Shown one piece after another: positions 16,633 to 25,112 of a stretch of 64,000 nt of DNA. This stretch comes from JANQQJ01 sp046290575 (GTDB lineage Bacteria > Pseudomonadota > Alphaproteobacteria > SMXS01). The position numbers and the translations under genes were made by a program. Numbering within the stretch: position 1 is the stretch's first letter; each line of letters starts with the position of its first letter. The stretch is taken from positions 1 through 64,000 of the forward strand of contig JBKAGX010000008.1 of the NCBI GenBank assembly GCA_046290575.1, given 5' to 3'. The notes under the pieces were generated by a model. That model worked only from the letters and a program-made list of their open reading frames with translations, made no database searches and was not told where the DNA came from.

Positions 16633-16855
16633 AGGCCCCAAAGGTCAGAAGCGCCCCCGCGACGTGATCGGCAACGCCGTTAAGGTCATGAAGATTGCCA
16701 CTGGGGAGGAAGAAGAATAGTACGACGACAGCGGCAAGAACAGGGCCGCTCAGGAATTGGGCCGTAGGGTCAGGAAGGCACGGGCGAAAAACCTCACCAA
16801 GGAGCAGCGGTCAGAGATCGCGCGGAAGGCCGCTAAGAAGCGGTGGGCAAAATAA
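16625..16855 (+). pseudogene. Small basic MPKGPKG-type protein, interrupted by an in-frame TAG
   Basis: From the GTG at 16625 the frame reads MPKGPKGQKRPRDVIGNAV, then IATGEEEE, meets TAG at 16718-16720, and continues in the same frame as YDDSGKNRAAQELGRRV, then NLTKEQRSEIARKAAKKRWAK to a TAA at 16853-16855. As I remember the family, small alphaproteobacterial proteins of this type run through both parts uninterrupted (MPKGPKG start, KAAAKRW end). One base change from GAG, CAG or AAG would create the TAG. It is therefore most simply a recent nonsense mutant, but readthrough or a truncated 31-residue product cannot be excluded. The C-terminal half is strongly basic and may bind nucleic acid. 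Confidence 0.65.
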
Positions 16856-16864
16856 ATCTTGCAA

Positions 16865-16907
16865 TGTTATGTTTCTTGACGCTACGGTAGGGTCAAGTTT
16901 CATAACA
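16865..16907. promoter_or_regulatory. Large dyad (probable operator or leader hairpin) upstream of the XRE-ImmA pair
   Basis: Arms TGTTATGTTTCTTGAC (16865-16880) and GTCAAGTTTCATAACA (16892-16907) are inverted copies, matching at 13 of 16 positions, with the three mismatches together in the middle; the spacer is 11 bases (GCTACGGTAGG). It ends 11 bases before the ATG at 16918. A TTGACG hexamer lies in the left arm and CATAAC in the right arm, possible but poorly spaced -35 and -10 elements. A site for the XRE regulator encoded downstream is the natural reading; a transcript hairpin hiding the GAGG ribosome site is the alternative. Confidence 0.6.
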
Positions 16908-16917
16908 CGAGGCAACA

Positions 16918-17535
16918 ATGAACCGCATTGAAACCGTTGTCCGCCGCGAGGCTTGGGATGTCGCCCGTCGGCTTTCTGAAATGGGCCTGGACAGACAGAA
17001 ATTTCTCAATGTTAGAGACGTGGCGTTGTCGGCAATGGCAGACGCCACACCGTTTCATCCCGCCAATGCAGCCGGAACCTTTGCATACCAGCACGGTACG
17101 TTCGCGCTTCGGAGCGAATTCGTTGGCGATGAATGGGTGGTTGACCGGAACACCTCAGTTGAGGCTATTCGCAACGACAATGCTCGCTTGAGGGTTGTCT
17201 ACTCCAACGTGGATATTGCCTGTGACGACAACCAAAAGCCGATGCCGCGTTCTCGTAAAGGAGCGGGCTCCGAGCGTATCTGCAACGGCAACCTGTTCCC
17301 TCACTTGCCGGAGTACGTTTTGGGTCAAGACGATGAATACGAGACCTTTTTCTTGATGGTCGACGAAAGGGGGGCGTGCGAACTCACGAAAGCCACGATT
17401 AAGGGCGGCTCATTTTCTGAATGGCCAGAGCGCATCTATCTTGCGGACGGGGCCGATCCATTCGATGGCGAGGCAATGCCCTTGGATGACGAAGGCCCGA
17501 TCGACAATTTTGACCCTCAGGTCATCCGAAAATAG
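16918..17535 (+). CDS. Unknown protein paired with an XRE-ImmA/IrrE regulator-protease
   Basis: A 205-residue soluble, acidic protein with no signal peptide or membrane segment. I recognise no domain. Features are a helical N-terminus (RREAWDVARRLSEMGLDRQKF), a central beta-rich part (LRVVYSNVDIACDDN), the block GLPEYVLG-like LPEYVLGQDDEYETFFLMVDE, and a very acidic tail (DGEAMPLDDEGPIDNFDP). It starts 11 bases after the big dyad with a GAGG site, and the XRE-ImmA gene begins 12 bases after its stop, so the pair forms one operon. It could be the partner or substrate of the protease, or the effector in a toxin-antitoxin-like pair. Confidence 0.7.
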   Translation: MNRIETVVRREAWDVARRLSEMGLDRQKFLNVRDVALSAMADATPFHPANAAGTFAYQHGTFALRSEFVGDEWVVDRNTSVEAIRNDNARLRVVYSNVDIACDDNQKPMPRSRKGAGSERICNGNLFPHLPEYVLGQDDEYETFFLMVDERGACELTKATIKGGSFSEWPERIYLADGADPFDGEAMPLDDEGPIDNFDPQVIRK

Positions 17536-17547
17536 CGTCATTGGAAT

Positions 17548-18618
17548 ATGTTCAATCACAAGAGACTCAGCCTCGCCAGAAAACGGCGGCGGCTGACCAA
17601 GAAAGGACTCGCTGAGCTTACCGGGTTATCACCCGTCACGATTTCACGCCTTGAGAATGGCGAAAACCCTCCCGAAGAAAGTACCGTTGAAAGATTTTCG
17701 ACGGCACTAGGTTTTCCGGTTAGCTTTTTTTCTGGCGATGATCCTGAGGAAATTGACACTGATGCAGTGAGTTTTCGCAGCTTTTCGAGGATGAGCGCTA
17801 AGGAGAGGGATGCGGCACTCTCAGCGGGTTCGCTTGGGCTGCAATTAAGCGATTGGGTGGAAGAGCGCTTTAGATTGCCATCACCAAATTTGATCGACCT
17901 TAGCTATGAGACTGATCCAGAGGTAGCTGCCAGGTCACTTCGACAGCACTGGGCGCTCGGTGAGCGGCCAATCGGCAACATGATTGCGCTGTTGGAGGCG
18001 AATGGGGTGCGAGTTTTCTCCCTGTCTGAGAACACCGCTTCGGTTAACGCGTTTTCGTTTTGGCGAAACAACGTTCCGCTGGTGTTTCTGAATAACTTCA
18101 AGACTGCGGAAAGCAGCATCTTTGACACGGCTCACGAGCTCGGGCACCTAGTGCTTCACAAGCATGCAGGGCCCAGATCATCACGGGACGCTGAGCGAGA
18201 GGCAGATGCTTTTGCGTCTGCATTCTTAATGCCCAGCAATGACGTTCGCTCGCGAATGCCGAGGATGGTCACGACTGAGGTAGTGTTAAAGGCGAAGAAG
18301 CGTTGGCGCGTCTCCGCAATGGCGATGACTTACCGACTACACGCTTTGGGCCGCCTGTCAGAATGGCAATACAAGTCGATTTGTATCGAGTTGGGAAAAA
18401 GAGGGTATCGAAGAGGCGAGCCTGACGGTATCCAGCGTGAAAAGTCGATGGTTTGGCAGAAGGTATTTTCTCAGCTTTGGTCAGAGCGAATGACAAAAAA
18501 CGATATCGCGTCTTCGATAGATCTTCCGCTGGATGAGCTTGAGGGACTTGTTTGGTGTCTCGCCGGCGAACTACCGAGCGCCGAATCCGCCACAGGCGGC
18601 CTGTATGCGGTTGAATAG
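17548..18618 (+). CDS. XRE-family regulator fused to an ImmA/IrrE-type metalloprotease
   Basis: A 356-residue two-domain protein. Residues about 5-60 are a helix-turn-helix of XRE type (RRLTKKGLAELTGLSPVTIS). A zinc protease domain of the ImmA/IrrE (COG2856) family follows, with HELGH at residues 196-200 and the downstream EREADAFASAFLMP that supplies the third ligand (about E218). The last 100 residues are an extra helical region. Proteins of this layout act as phage-type repressor cleavage factors, stress regulators or antitoxins. The lower G+C content and the unknown partner gene in front suggest horizontal transfer. It most likely binds the 16865-16907 dyad. Confidence 0.9.
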   Translation: MFNHKRLSLARKRRRLTKKGLAELTGLSPVTISRLENGENPPEESTVERFSTALGFPVSFFSGDDPEEIDTDAVSFRSFSRMSAKERDAALSAGSLGLQLSDWVEERFRLPSPNLIDLSYETDPEVAARSLRQHWALGERPIGNMIALLEANGVRVFSLSENTASVNAFSFWRNNVPLVFLNNFKTAESSIFDTAHELGHLVLHKHAGPRSSRDAEREADAFASAFLMPSNDVRSRMPRMVTTEVVLKAKKRWRVSAMAMTYRLHALGRLSEWQYKSICIELGKRGYRRGEPDGIQREKSMVWQKVFSQLWSERMTKNDIASSIDLPLDELEGLVWCLAGELPSAESATGGLYAVE

Positions 18619-18706
18619 ATGAGCGCATTCAGCCGTGTCTTGATGTTGCGACATCGTGCGCTTAGGGTCCGCGGCAAATATACGGCGTACATAGATGGAG
18701 AGTTCC

Positions 18707-19732
18707 ATGACCGAAGGTGTGAACCGGCAGTTCCTTCTGGCAGCGCGGCCTGAAGGCCTGATCAAGGAATCAGACTTCAAGTACAACGAGGCAGAGATCC
18801 CGACACCCGGCGACGGCGAAGTGCTCGTCCGCAACCTCATCGTCGGCGTCGAACCGGCGCTGCGCGGACAGATGGAAGGACTGACCAACTATACGACAGG
18901 CTTGCAGCTTGGCGAGGTGATGCGCGCCGGTGGGGCGGGCGAGGTGGTAGCCTCCAATAACCCTGACTTCAAGGTCGGGGAGATGGTGCAGGGTATGTTC
19001 GGGTTTCAGGATTACGCCTGCATGACCGGCGACGGCATGATGCCGCTTTCCAAAATTCCCGAAGGCACGCCGCTAGAGGCCGCGCTCTATGTGTTTGGCG
19101 GTACCGGATTTACCGCCTATTACGGCATGGTCGAAATCGGCATGCCAAAGCAGGGGGATGCGGTGCTGGTTTCCGGTGCGGCGGGCGCTGTGGGCTCGCT
19201 GGCGGGGCAGATCGCCCGCATCAAGGGCGCGACCAATGTGGTCGGCATCGCCGGGTCGGATGAAAAGTGCAAATGGCTGGTGGACGAAATGGGCTTCACC
19301 GGCGCAATCAACTACAAAACCGATGACATTGATGCCCGGGTCAAGGAACTGATGCCGGATGGATGTGATGTCTTCTTCGACAATGTCGGCGGTGAAATTC
19401 TCGATATCGCGCTCGACAATCTGGCGATGAATGCCCGCGTTGTGATTTGCGGCGGTATCTCGCGCTATGAAGACCGGGAAGGGGCGGCTGGCCCGAAGAA
19501 CTATTTCAGTCTGGTTTACAAGCGCGCGCGGATGGAAGGTTTCATCATTATTGATAATCTGCACCGGGCCGCTGAGTTCACCGAAGTGCTCGCTGGCTGG
19601 ATCAACGATGGCAGCCTGAAATACAAGGTGGATGTGCTGGAAGGGTTTGAGAATCTGCCGCAGGGGCTGATCAACCTGTTCACCGGTGGTAATATCGGCA
19701 AGCAGCTGATCCGCATCGCCGATCCGTCTTAG
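18707..19732 (+). CDS. NADP-dependent zinc-free medium-chain oxidoreductase
   Basis: About 341 residues from the ATG at 18707, preferred over 18695 because GGAGAG lies six bases before it. It belongs to the zinc-independent MDR group (leukotriene B4 12-hydroxydehydrogenase / curcumin reductase type): GGTGFTAYYGMVEIG, the dinucleotide motif VLVSGAAGAVGSLAGQIA (AxxGxxG, about residues 155-172), then YKTDDIDARVKELMPDGCDVFFDNVGG. Members reduce alpha,beta-unsaturated carbonyls with NADPH. It precedes the first P450 gene by 59 bases and may be in the same operon. Confidence 0.92.
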   Translation: MTEGVNRQFLLAARPEGLIKESDFKYNEAEIPTPGDGEVLVRNLIVGVEPALRGQMEGLTNYTTGLQLGEVMRAGGAGEVVASNNPDFKVGEMVQGMFGFQDYACMTGDGMMPLSKIPEGTPLEAALYVFGGTGFTAYYGMVEIGMPKQGDAVLVSGAAGAVGSLAGQIARIKGATNVVGIAGSDEKCKWLVDEMGFTGAINYKTDDIDARVKELMPDGCDVFFDNVGGEILDIALDNLAMNARVVICGGISRYEDREGAAGPKNYFSLVYKRARMEGFIIIDNLHRAAEFTEVLAGWINDGSLKYKVDVLEGFENLPQGLINLFTGGNIGKQLIRIADPS

Positions 19733-19791
19733 ACAAACATTCGTAGACTTGGTAACACTGCCGCCGAATTAGCGCCAACGGGAGACAAGCC

Positions 19792-21024
19792 GTGAACAAA
19801 GAGCTGGAAGAATTCAATTTCTTTGACCCTGAGGTCATGAAGCACCCTTTCGAGTTCTATGAGAAGGCCCGCAAAGATGCGCCGGTCTATCAGTTGCCGG
19901 GCACGGATATCTTTTTCGTTACCCGCTACGAAGATGTGAAGCTGGTTGCCCGCAAGGCGAAGCTCTATTCCAGCGAATTTGATACGATGATGGCCCCCCC
20001 GGAGCCCGACCCGCGTATCGAAGAAGTTCTCAAGGAAGGTTATCCGGGCGTGGCGACCATGCTGACCCGTGATGCGCCAGCGCATAATCGCTACCGTGCC
20101 CTCGTTAACCCGGCATTTAGTGACAAGCGGGTCAAAAGCCTGAAGCCGCAGATGGAAAAAATCATCGACGAGCTGCTTGCTAAACTACCTGACTCAGGTC
20201 CAGTCGATTTCATGCATGAATTTTGTGTGCCGCTGCCGGTGTGGGTGATCGCCGACGCGCTGGGCGTGCCGCGCGAGGATTTGCCGAAGTTCAAGCATTG
20301 GTCGGATCAGGCAGTTGCCCGGTTCTCAGGCGTCACGACGCCCGATCAGGATGTCGAAATCGCCAAGAGCATTGTTGAGTTCCAGCATTACTTTGCGGCC
20401 AAGATCGAAGAGCGCCGGGAGAACCCGGGCGACGATGTCGTCTCGCTGCTGGTTCACGCTGAAGTCGATGGCGAACTGCCGCTCGATGTGCCGGAAATGC
20501 TGTCGATCATTCAGCAGATTCTGGTCGCCGGGAACGAAACCACCACGGCGACGCTCGCGGCGGGTATGGTGCATCTGGTTCAGCGCCCCGATGTGTTGGC
20601 TGAGTTGCGTGAGGACCGCTCAAAAATCGAACAGTTCGTTGAGGAAATTCTGCGCTTGGAGACTCCGTCCGCGGGTATGTGGCGTGTGGCCCTGGAAGAC
20701 TCCGAGATCCAGGGTGTGAAGATTCCCAAGGGTTCCAAGCTGTTGATCCGCTGGGCGTCCGCAAACCGGGATGAAGAGCGCTTCGAAGACCCCGACGAGA
20801 TCGACCTGAAACGCGAAAACACCATGGATCACATGGCGTTCGGTTACGGCATTCACATCTGTCTGGGGCACTTCCTGTCACGCCAGGAACTGAATGTAGC
20901 GTTCAACAAGCTGCTGGATGCGCTGAAAAGCTGGAAACTGGCCGAAGGCCACGAACTGGTCTACGTGCCCAACCTGCTGCTGCGCGGCCTTGGCGAACTC
21001 GAACTGGAAATCGAGAAAGCCTAG
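19792..21024 (+). CDS. Cytochrome P450 (copy 1)
   Basis: A 410-residue soluble bacterial P450. Expected motifs are in order: the I-helix oxygen-activation segment GNETTTATLAAG (about residues 243-254), the K-helix ExxR in EEILRLETPSAG, and the haem-binding FGYGIHICLG with the ligand C357. The MPPEPDPRI-type region near residue 65 suggests a fatty-acid, steroid or terpenoid hydroxylase like other P450s of CYP107/CYP125-like length. No ferredoxin or reductase gene adjoins it. Its stop codon overlaps the convergent PII-like gene (shared CTAG at 21021-21024). Confidence 0.95.
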   Translation: MNKELEEFNFFDPEVMKHPFEFYEKARKDAPVYQLPGTDIFFVTRYEDVKLVARKAKLYSSEFDTMMAPPEPDPRIEEVLKEGYPGVATMLTRDAPAHNRYRALVNPAFSDKRVKSLKPQMEKIIDELLAKLPDSGPVDFMHEFCVPLPVWVIADALGVPREDLPKFKHWSDQAVARFSGVTTPDQDVEIAKSIVEFQHYFAAKIEERRENPGDDVVSLLVHAEVDGELPLDVPEMLSIIQQILVAGNETTTATLAAGMVHLVQRPDVLAELREDRSKIEQFVEEILRLETPSAGMWRVALEDSEIQGVKIPKGSKLLIRWASANRDEERFEDPDEIDLKRENTMDHMAFGYGIHICLGHFLSRQELNVAFNKLLDALKSWKLAEGHELVYVPNLLLRGLGELELEIEKA

Positions 21025-21329
21025 AACTTCCCGGCGCGGACGACCTCAACCGTTGACACATAGATGATGCAGGAATAGCGCTCGAGCTGGCTACCCAGCC
21101 GGTCGAGGAGTTCTCCGGCGCGGTGCTCGCCGACAATGATCTTGATCAGCACCTTCTGCTGGGTGCCGGTCAGCTGGTCTTCGCGCCATGATCCGTCGCG
21201 GCCTTTGCCGCCGATGCTGCGGAACACGGTATATCCCGTCGCGCCGATCTCATCGATCTGTTTGGTCACGCGGTTGACCAGGGGCGCATCGACAATGATT
21301 TCGATTTTCTTGCGGGTGTGGGTTTCCAT
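21021..21329 (-). CDS. PII-like protein of the SbtB type
   Basis: A 102-residue protein with the ferredoxin-like PII fold: KIEIIVDAPLVNRVTKQIDEIG, then a T-loop-like stretch FRSIGGKGRDGSWREDQLTG and the strand VLIKIIVGEHRAGELLDRLG. It lies one base after the SbtA-like permease gene on the same strand. In cyanobacteria SbtB binds adenyl nucleotides and inhibits SbtA, so regulation of the neighbouring permease is the probable role. The C-terminal cysteine-containing extension of some SbtB proteins is missing. Confidence 0.85.
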   Translation of the reverse strand: METHTRKKIEIIVDAPLVNRVTKQIDEIGATGYTVFRSIGGKGRDGSWREDQLTGTQQKVLIKIIVGEHRAGELLDRLGSQLERYSCIIYVSTVEVVRAGKF

Positions 21330-21330
21330 A

Positions 21331-22329
21331 TCAACCTCCAGCCGTCATTTGGGCGACGGACAGGTAAAGCGGAATGCCGACCGTCAGGTTAAACGGGAAT
21401 GTAATCGCAAGCGACAGAGTCAGGTAAACGGCAGGGTTTGCCTCTGGTAGTGCAAGGCGCATGGCGGCGGGGACGGCGATGTAGGACGCACTTGCCGACA
21501 AGACCGCCATCAACGCGGTGCCCCCGATACTGAGGCCGATCAACCACCCCGCGGCGATTCCGAAGGTCGCGCCGATCAGCGGCATAATCAGCCCGAAGCT
21601 TATAAGCCCCGGTGAGATTACCCGCGCCTCACGCAGCCGCGAGGCAGCAATCAGGCCCATATCGAGCAGGAAGAAACACAGAATACCCTTGAAAGGCGCA
21701 TCGATGAACGGGGCAACGGTCTCCATCCCTTTCGATCCTGTCGCGGCGCCGATGACAAAAGCGCCGATCAGCAGCACGACGCTGCCATTCAAGAAGACCT
21801 CGCGGAACAGCTCACTCTGACCATTTCCATCGCTGTTGCCGCCATCTTCGTCACGCTTGAGGTAACGGCTGGCAAGCCAGAGGCCGGATATGATCGCAGG
21901 CGTTTCCATCAATGCCATGACCGCGACAAGATAACCCTCATAGGAGACGCCCATCAGACCCAGGAATTCGGAGCCGCTGACAAAGGTCACAATGCTGATC
22001 GAGCCATAGTGGGCAGCAACTGCCGCTGCATCGATGCCGTCGAGCTTCGAAAGTCTTTTGAGCAGGGCAAAGGCGATGAAGGGCAGCAGAAAGCTGAGTG
22101 CGACGCCCGCAACGGCGGTGAGCAGGAGTGTCGTGTCGATGCCGTGCGCGGCGACGCCGGCGCCCCCCTTGAACCCGATCGCAAGCATCAGATAGAGCGA
22201 CAGACCCTTGGCGATGGGTTCGGGTATGCTGAGATCCGATCGGGCCAGGGCCGCCAGGAACCCCAATGCAAAAAACAGCACCATGGGCGACAGAAGATTG
22301 CTGAGCGCAATAGAGAACAGATCCGACAT
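21331..22329 (-). CDS. SbtA-like sodium-dependent bicarbonate permease
   Basis: An integral membrane protein of about 332 residues from the ATG at 22329 (MSDLFSIALSNL); the longer ORF start at 22362 lacks support. Around ten hydrophobic helices are visible, with the family blocks AAHYGSISIVTFVSGSEF, SYIAVPAAMRLALPEAN, and LSLAITFPFNLTVGIPLY. The hydrophilic loop KRDEDGGNSDGNGQSEL separates two halves. It is the PF05982/DUF897 family, for which SbtA (Na+/HCO3- symport) is the characterised member. Paired with an SbtB-like gene one base downstream. Confidence 0.87.
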   Translation of the reverse strand: MSDLFSIALSNLLSPMVLFFALGFLAALARSDLSIPEPIAKGLSLYLMLAIGFKGGAGVAAHGIDTTLLLTAVAGVALSFLLPFIAFALLKRLSKLDGIDAAAVAAHYGSISIVTFVSGSEFLGLMGVSYEGYLVAVMALMETPAIISGLWLASRYLKRDEDGGNSDGNGQSELFREVFLNGSVVLLIGAFVIGAATGSKGMETVAPFIDAPFKGILCFFLLDMGLIAASRLREARVISPGLISFGLIMPLIGATFGIAAGWLIGLSIGGTALMAVLSASASYIAVPAAMRLALPEANPAVYLTLSLAITFPFNLTVGIPLYLSVAQMTAGG

Positions 22330-22444
22330 CGGCGGCACTATAGTTGCCGCGCTCGTTATCACCAGAATAATTCAGTCGGTTGCCGCAGACCCATGGACGC
22401 CCTAGATTTGCTTCGCAACAAAAGGTCGTTTCGGGGAGTGGTGC

Positions 22445-24013
22445 ATGACCAATCGGGATTTTTCGACGTTGGCGGACACCATCCGCTATTGGGCGGGCGA
22501 GCGGCCGCAGACGCCGGCGACCATCTTTGAGGGGCGTACAACCTCCTATGAAACGTTTGACCGTCACGCGAGCCAGATCGCCAACGGCATTATCGCGGCG
22601 GGCGTGAAGCCACAGTCTCGTGTCGGCTATCTGGGGAAAAACTCCGATCTCTATTTCGAACTGCTGTTCGGCACGGCCAAGTCCAATACCGTTATGGTGG
22701 GGATCAATTGGCGGCTGGCGCCACCCGAGGTCGAGTACATCGCCAATGATGCGCAGGTCGAAATGCTGTTTGTCGATCAGGAGTTCTTTGGGCTGGTCGA
22801 CCAGATCCGCGACAGCCTGGGGACTGTGAAGGTCTTTGTCGCTATGTCCGGCCGTCATGACGAATGGCAGGACTTCCAGGCCTGGCGCGACGCGCAGTCA
22901 GATGAAGACCCGATGGTACCCATCGCCAGCGATGATGTCTGTGTTCAGATGTACACTTCAGGCACGACCGGACGCCCCAAAGGCGTGCAGATGACCAATT
23001 TCGGTTTCTTTTCCCTCCGGGAGTCGGAAAGCCGGGCAGGGGAGTGGGCGCGGTTCGAAGAAGATGACGTGATCATGGTACCGATGCCGGTATTCCACAT
23101 CGGGGGCACGGGCTGGGGGTTCTACGGATTCTACAATGGCGTGCCGGTTGTGATTCTGGCGCAGGCTGATCCGGGTCTGATCATTCAGGCGATCCAGGAA
23201 CACAAGGTCACCAAGGTCTTCGTGGTGCCCGCCGTTCTGCAATTCATGCTGCAGCATGAGCTTTCCAGAAACGCGGATTTCTCCCATGTGCGGGTGGTGC
23301 TTTATGGCGCCTCGCCGATTCCCGAGGATACGCTGGTAAAGGCGATGGAGACGTTCAAGTGCCCCTTCGTGCAGATGTACGGCATGACCGAAACCAATGG
23401 CACGATCGTCTATCTACCGTTCGAAGAACACAAGATCGGTTCAGAGCGCCTGAAGGCTGCCGGCAAACCCTATGACGTTGTGGAGGCCAAGATTGTTGAT
23501 ACCGATGGCAACGAAGTGCCCACCCGCGAGGTTGGCGAGATCTGGCTGAAGACGCCATCGATCATGAAGGGATACTGGAACCTGCCCGAAGCGACGGCCG
23601 AGGCGACAGAGGGTGGCTGGTATCACTCCGGCGATGCCGGTTATGTTGACGAAGAAGGCTACATCTATGTCTTCGACCGGGTGAAGGACATGATTGTCTC
23701 CGGCGGTGAGAACATCTATCCGGCCGAAGTGGAAAGCGCGCTGTCCCGGCACGAGGCGGTGTCCGATATCGCCGTGATCGGCGTACCGTCGGAACGGTGG
23801 GGGGAGGAAGTGAAGGCGGTGATCGTCAAGGCGGGGGGCAGCGATGTCACCGAGGAAGAAATCATCGAGTTCGCCCGGACCCAGATTGCTGGTTACAAGT
23901 GCCCCAAATCCGTCGATTTTGTCGAAGAACTGCCACGCAACCCGTCAGGCAAGCTGCTCAAGAAGGATCTGCGCGAACCCTATTGGGAGGGTGTTGACCG
24001 ACGGGTCGGCTAG
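22445..24013 (+). CDS. Long-chain-fatty-acid/acyl-CoA ligase (AMP-dependent synthetase)
   Basis: A 522-residue adenylate-forming enzyme. It carries the ATP-binding P-loop MYTSGTTGRPKGVQMTN, the motif MYGMTETNG (A5), HSGDAGYVDEEGYIYVFDR (A7) and NPSGKLLKKDLR with the catalytic Lys (A10). Length and spacing suit CoA ligases that activate medium to long fatty, aromatic or terpenoid acids. It would supply acyl-CoA for the nearby acyl-CoA dehydrogenases and hydratases. It is divergent from the sbtA-like gene. Confidence 0.93.
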   Translation: MTNRDFSTLADTIRYWAGERPQTPATIFEGRTTSYETFDRHASQIANGIIAAGVKPQSRVGYLGKNSDLYFELLFGTAKSNTVMVGINWRLAPPEVEYIANDAQVEMLFVDQEFFGLVDQIRDSLGTVKVFVAMSGRHDEWQDFQAWRDAQSDEDPMVPIASDDVCVQMYTSGTTGRPKGVQMTNFGFFSLRESESRAGEWARFEEDDVIMVPMPVFHIGGTGWGFYGFYNGVPVVILAQADPGLIIQAIQEHKVTKVFVVPAVLQFMLQHELSRNADFSHVRVVLYGASPIPEDTLVKAMETFKCPFVQMYGMTETNGTIVYLPFEEHKIGSERLKAAGKPYDVVEAKIVDTDGNEVPTREVGEIWLKTPSIMKGYWNLPEATAEATEGGWYHSGDAGYVDEEGYIYVFDRVKDMIVSGGENIYPAEVESALSRHEAVSDIAVIGVPSERWGEEVKAVIVKAGGSDVTEEEIIEFARTQIAGYKCPKSVDFVEELPRNPSGKLLKKDLREPYWEGVDRRVG

Positions 24014-24023
24014 CCAGGGGGCC

Positions 24024-25046
24024 TTACGCGCTCTTCGCGCTAAGCCGGTCGGTTTCCTGATAGGCTTCGATAAGGCCTTCCAGGCTGTCAGCCACTTCAC
24101 CCAGGCCGAAAATCAACGCGGCCTGGAAGGTGCGCTCGCGGGCATCGTCTGTTTCGTCGCCCAGCGGCGCGCGAAGGTCGTCGATCTGGTCCCTGATTTT
24201 CGAAATCGAGCCGTCGAATTCCTCGCCATCGGCAAGCGACCGTGCGATGGAACAGGCTTCTTCCCTGAAAGCCTCGACGGCTTTCGTGTGGTCGTCTGAA
24301 TCGTCGCCCAGGGGATCGGAGTCTTCGGCAACGCGGTTGATGATCAGGATGGAGTTGTAGAGCCGTTCGACATTATCGATTTTTTCGTCGAGCCTTTCTT
24401 CGTCATTGATACGAACCCCGTCTGCCGCCGTTCGGGCGTCCTGCATATTCGAATGATACCTGGTCCGTGCCGCATCTTGATCTTCGTCTTCGCCCTCACG
24501 TGTATTCTTGATAACATCTTCCAGACGGTCGGCCGCTGCATGGAGTGCAGTGCTCAAATGGCTGTGGACCCGCTCGCTCGTCGTGTCGGGCCAGGCGACG
24601 AGTGATGTAATGATGCCGACGGCGACACCCAGGCAGATGGCCAGCCCGCGATCCTGCGCCACCGCCATGGCTTCATTTTCAGACCCTAGTGACAGCGCGA
24701 CGGCCGCAACGACACCATATCGCCAGGCGGGCCGAAACGCGGCGACCGAGTTGATGAACAGCAGAGAAATAACCAAGGCACCAGCTGTGCCGTATCCATG
24801 TGGGATCAGGACGAGGCAGACAAATCCGATAAAGCTGCCGAACAGGGTCGCGACAACGCGGTCTCGAGCTTCTGCAATGGTGTTTCCGACGCTGGGCTGT
24901 ACGACAAGTACCGCAGATAGAAGCGCGACAAACTTCTCCGGCATGTCCAGAGACTGCATAATCAGGAATGTCAGGGCTGCCGCTACCGCCGACTGAATGG
25001 CCATGCGGGCGGAATCCCGCGCCTGCTGTCTGGATATATCGAACAT
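24024..25046 (-). CDS. FUSC/aromatic-acid-exporter-family membrane protein
   Basis: A 340-residue inner-membrane protein. The N-terminal half has about six hydrophobic segments (for example SAVAAALTFLIM, FVALLSAVLVVQPSVGNT and VVATLFGSFIGFVCLVL) and matches the FUSC-type transporter bundle, including the conserved VVQPS and R-x-x-x-T-x-x-G segments. The C-terminal 170 residues are a charged, coiled-coil-rich cytoplasmic domain. Family members export aromatic carboxylates or fusaric acid. In this setting it may relieve accumulation of catabolic intermediates. It converges on the CoA ligase gene. Confidence 0.8.
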   Translation of the reverse strand: MFDISRQQARDSARMAIQSAVAAALTFLIMQSLDMPEKFVALLSAVLVVQPSVGNTIAEARDRVVATLFGSFIGFVCLVLIPHGYGTAGALVISLLFINSVAAFRPAWRYGVVAAVALSLGSENEAMAVAQDRGLAICLGVAVGIITSLVAWPDTTSERVHSHLSTALHAAADRLEDVIKNTREGEDEDQDAARTRYHSNMQDARTAADGVRINDEERLDEKIDNVERLYNSILIINRVAEDSDPLGDDSDDHTKAVEAFREEACSIARSLADGEEFDGSISKIRDQIDDLRAPLGDETDDARERTFQAALIFGLGEVADSLEGLIEAYQETDRLSAKSA

Positions 25047-25112
25047 TTCGCTTCCTTAACGTCTTGGGGAAAGAAACGCGCGAGAATGAAAAAGGTTTCG
25101 GGTGGTAGGGTC

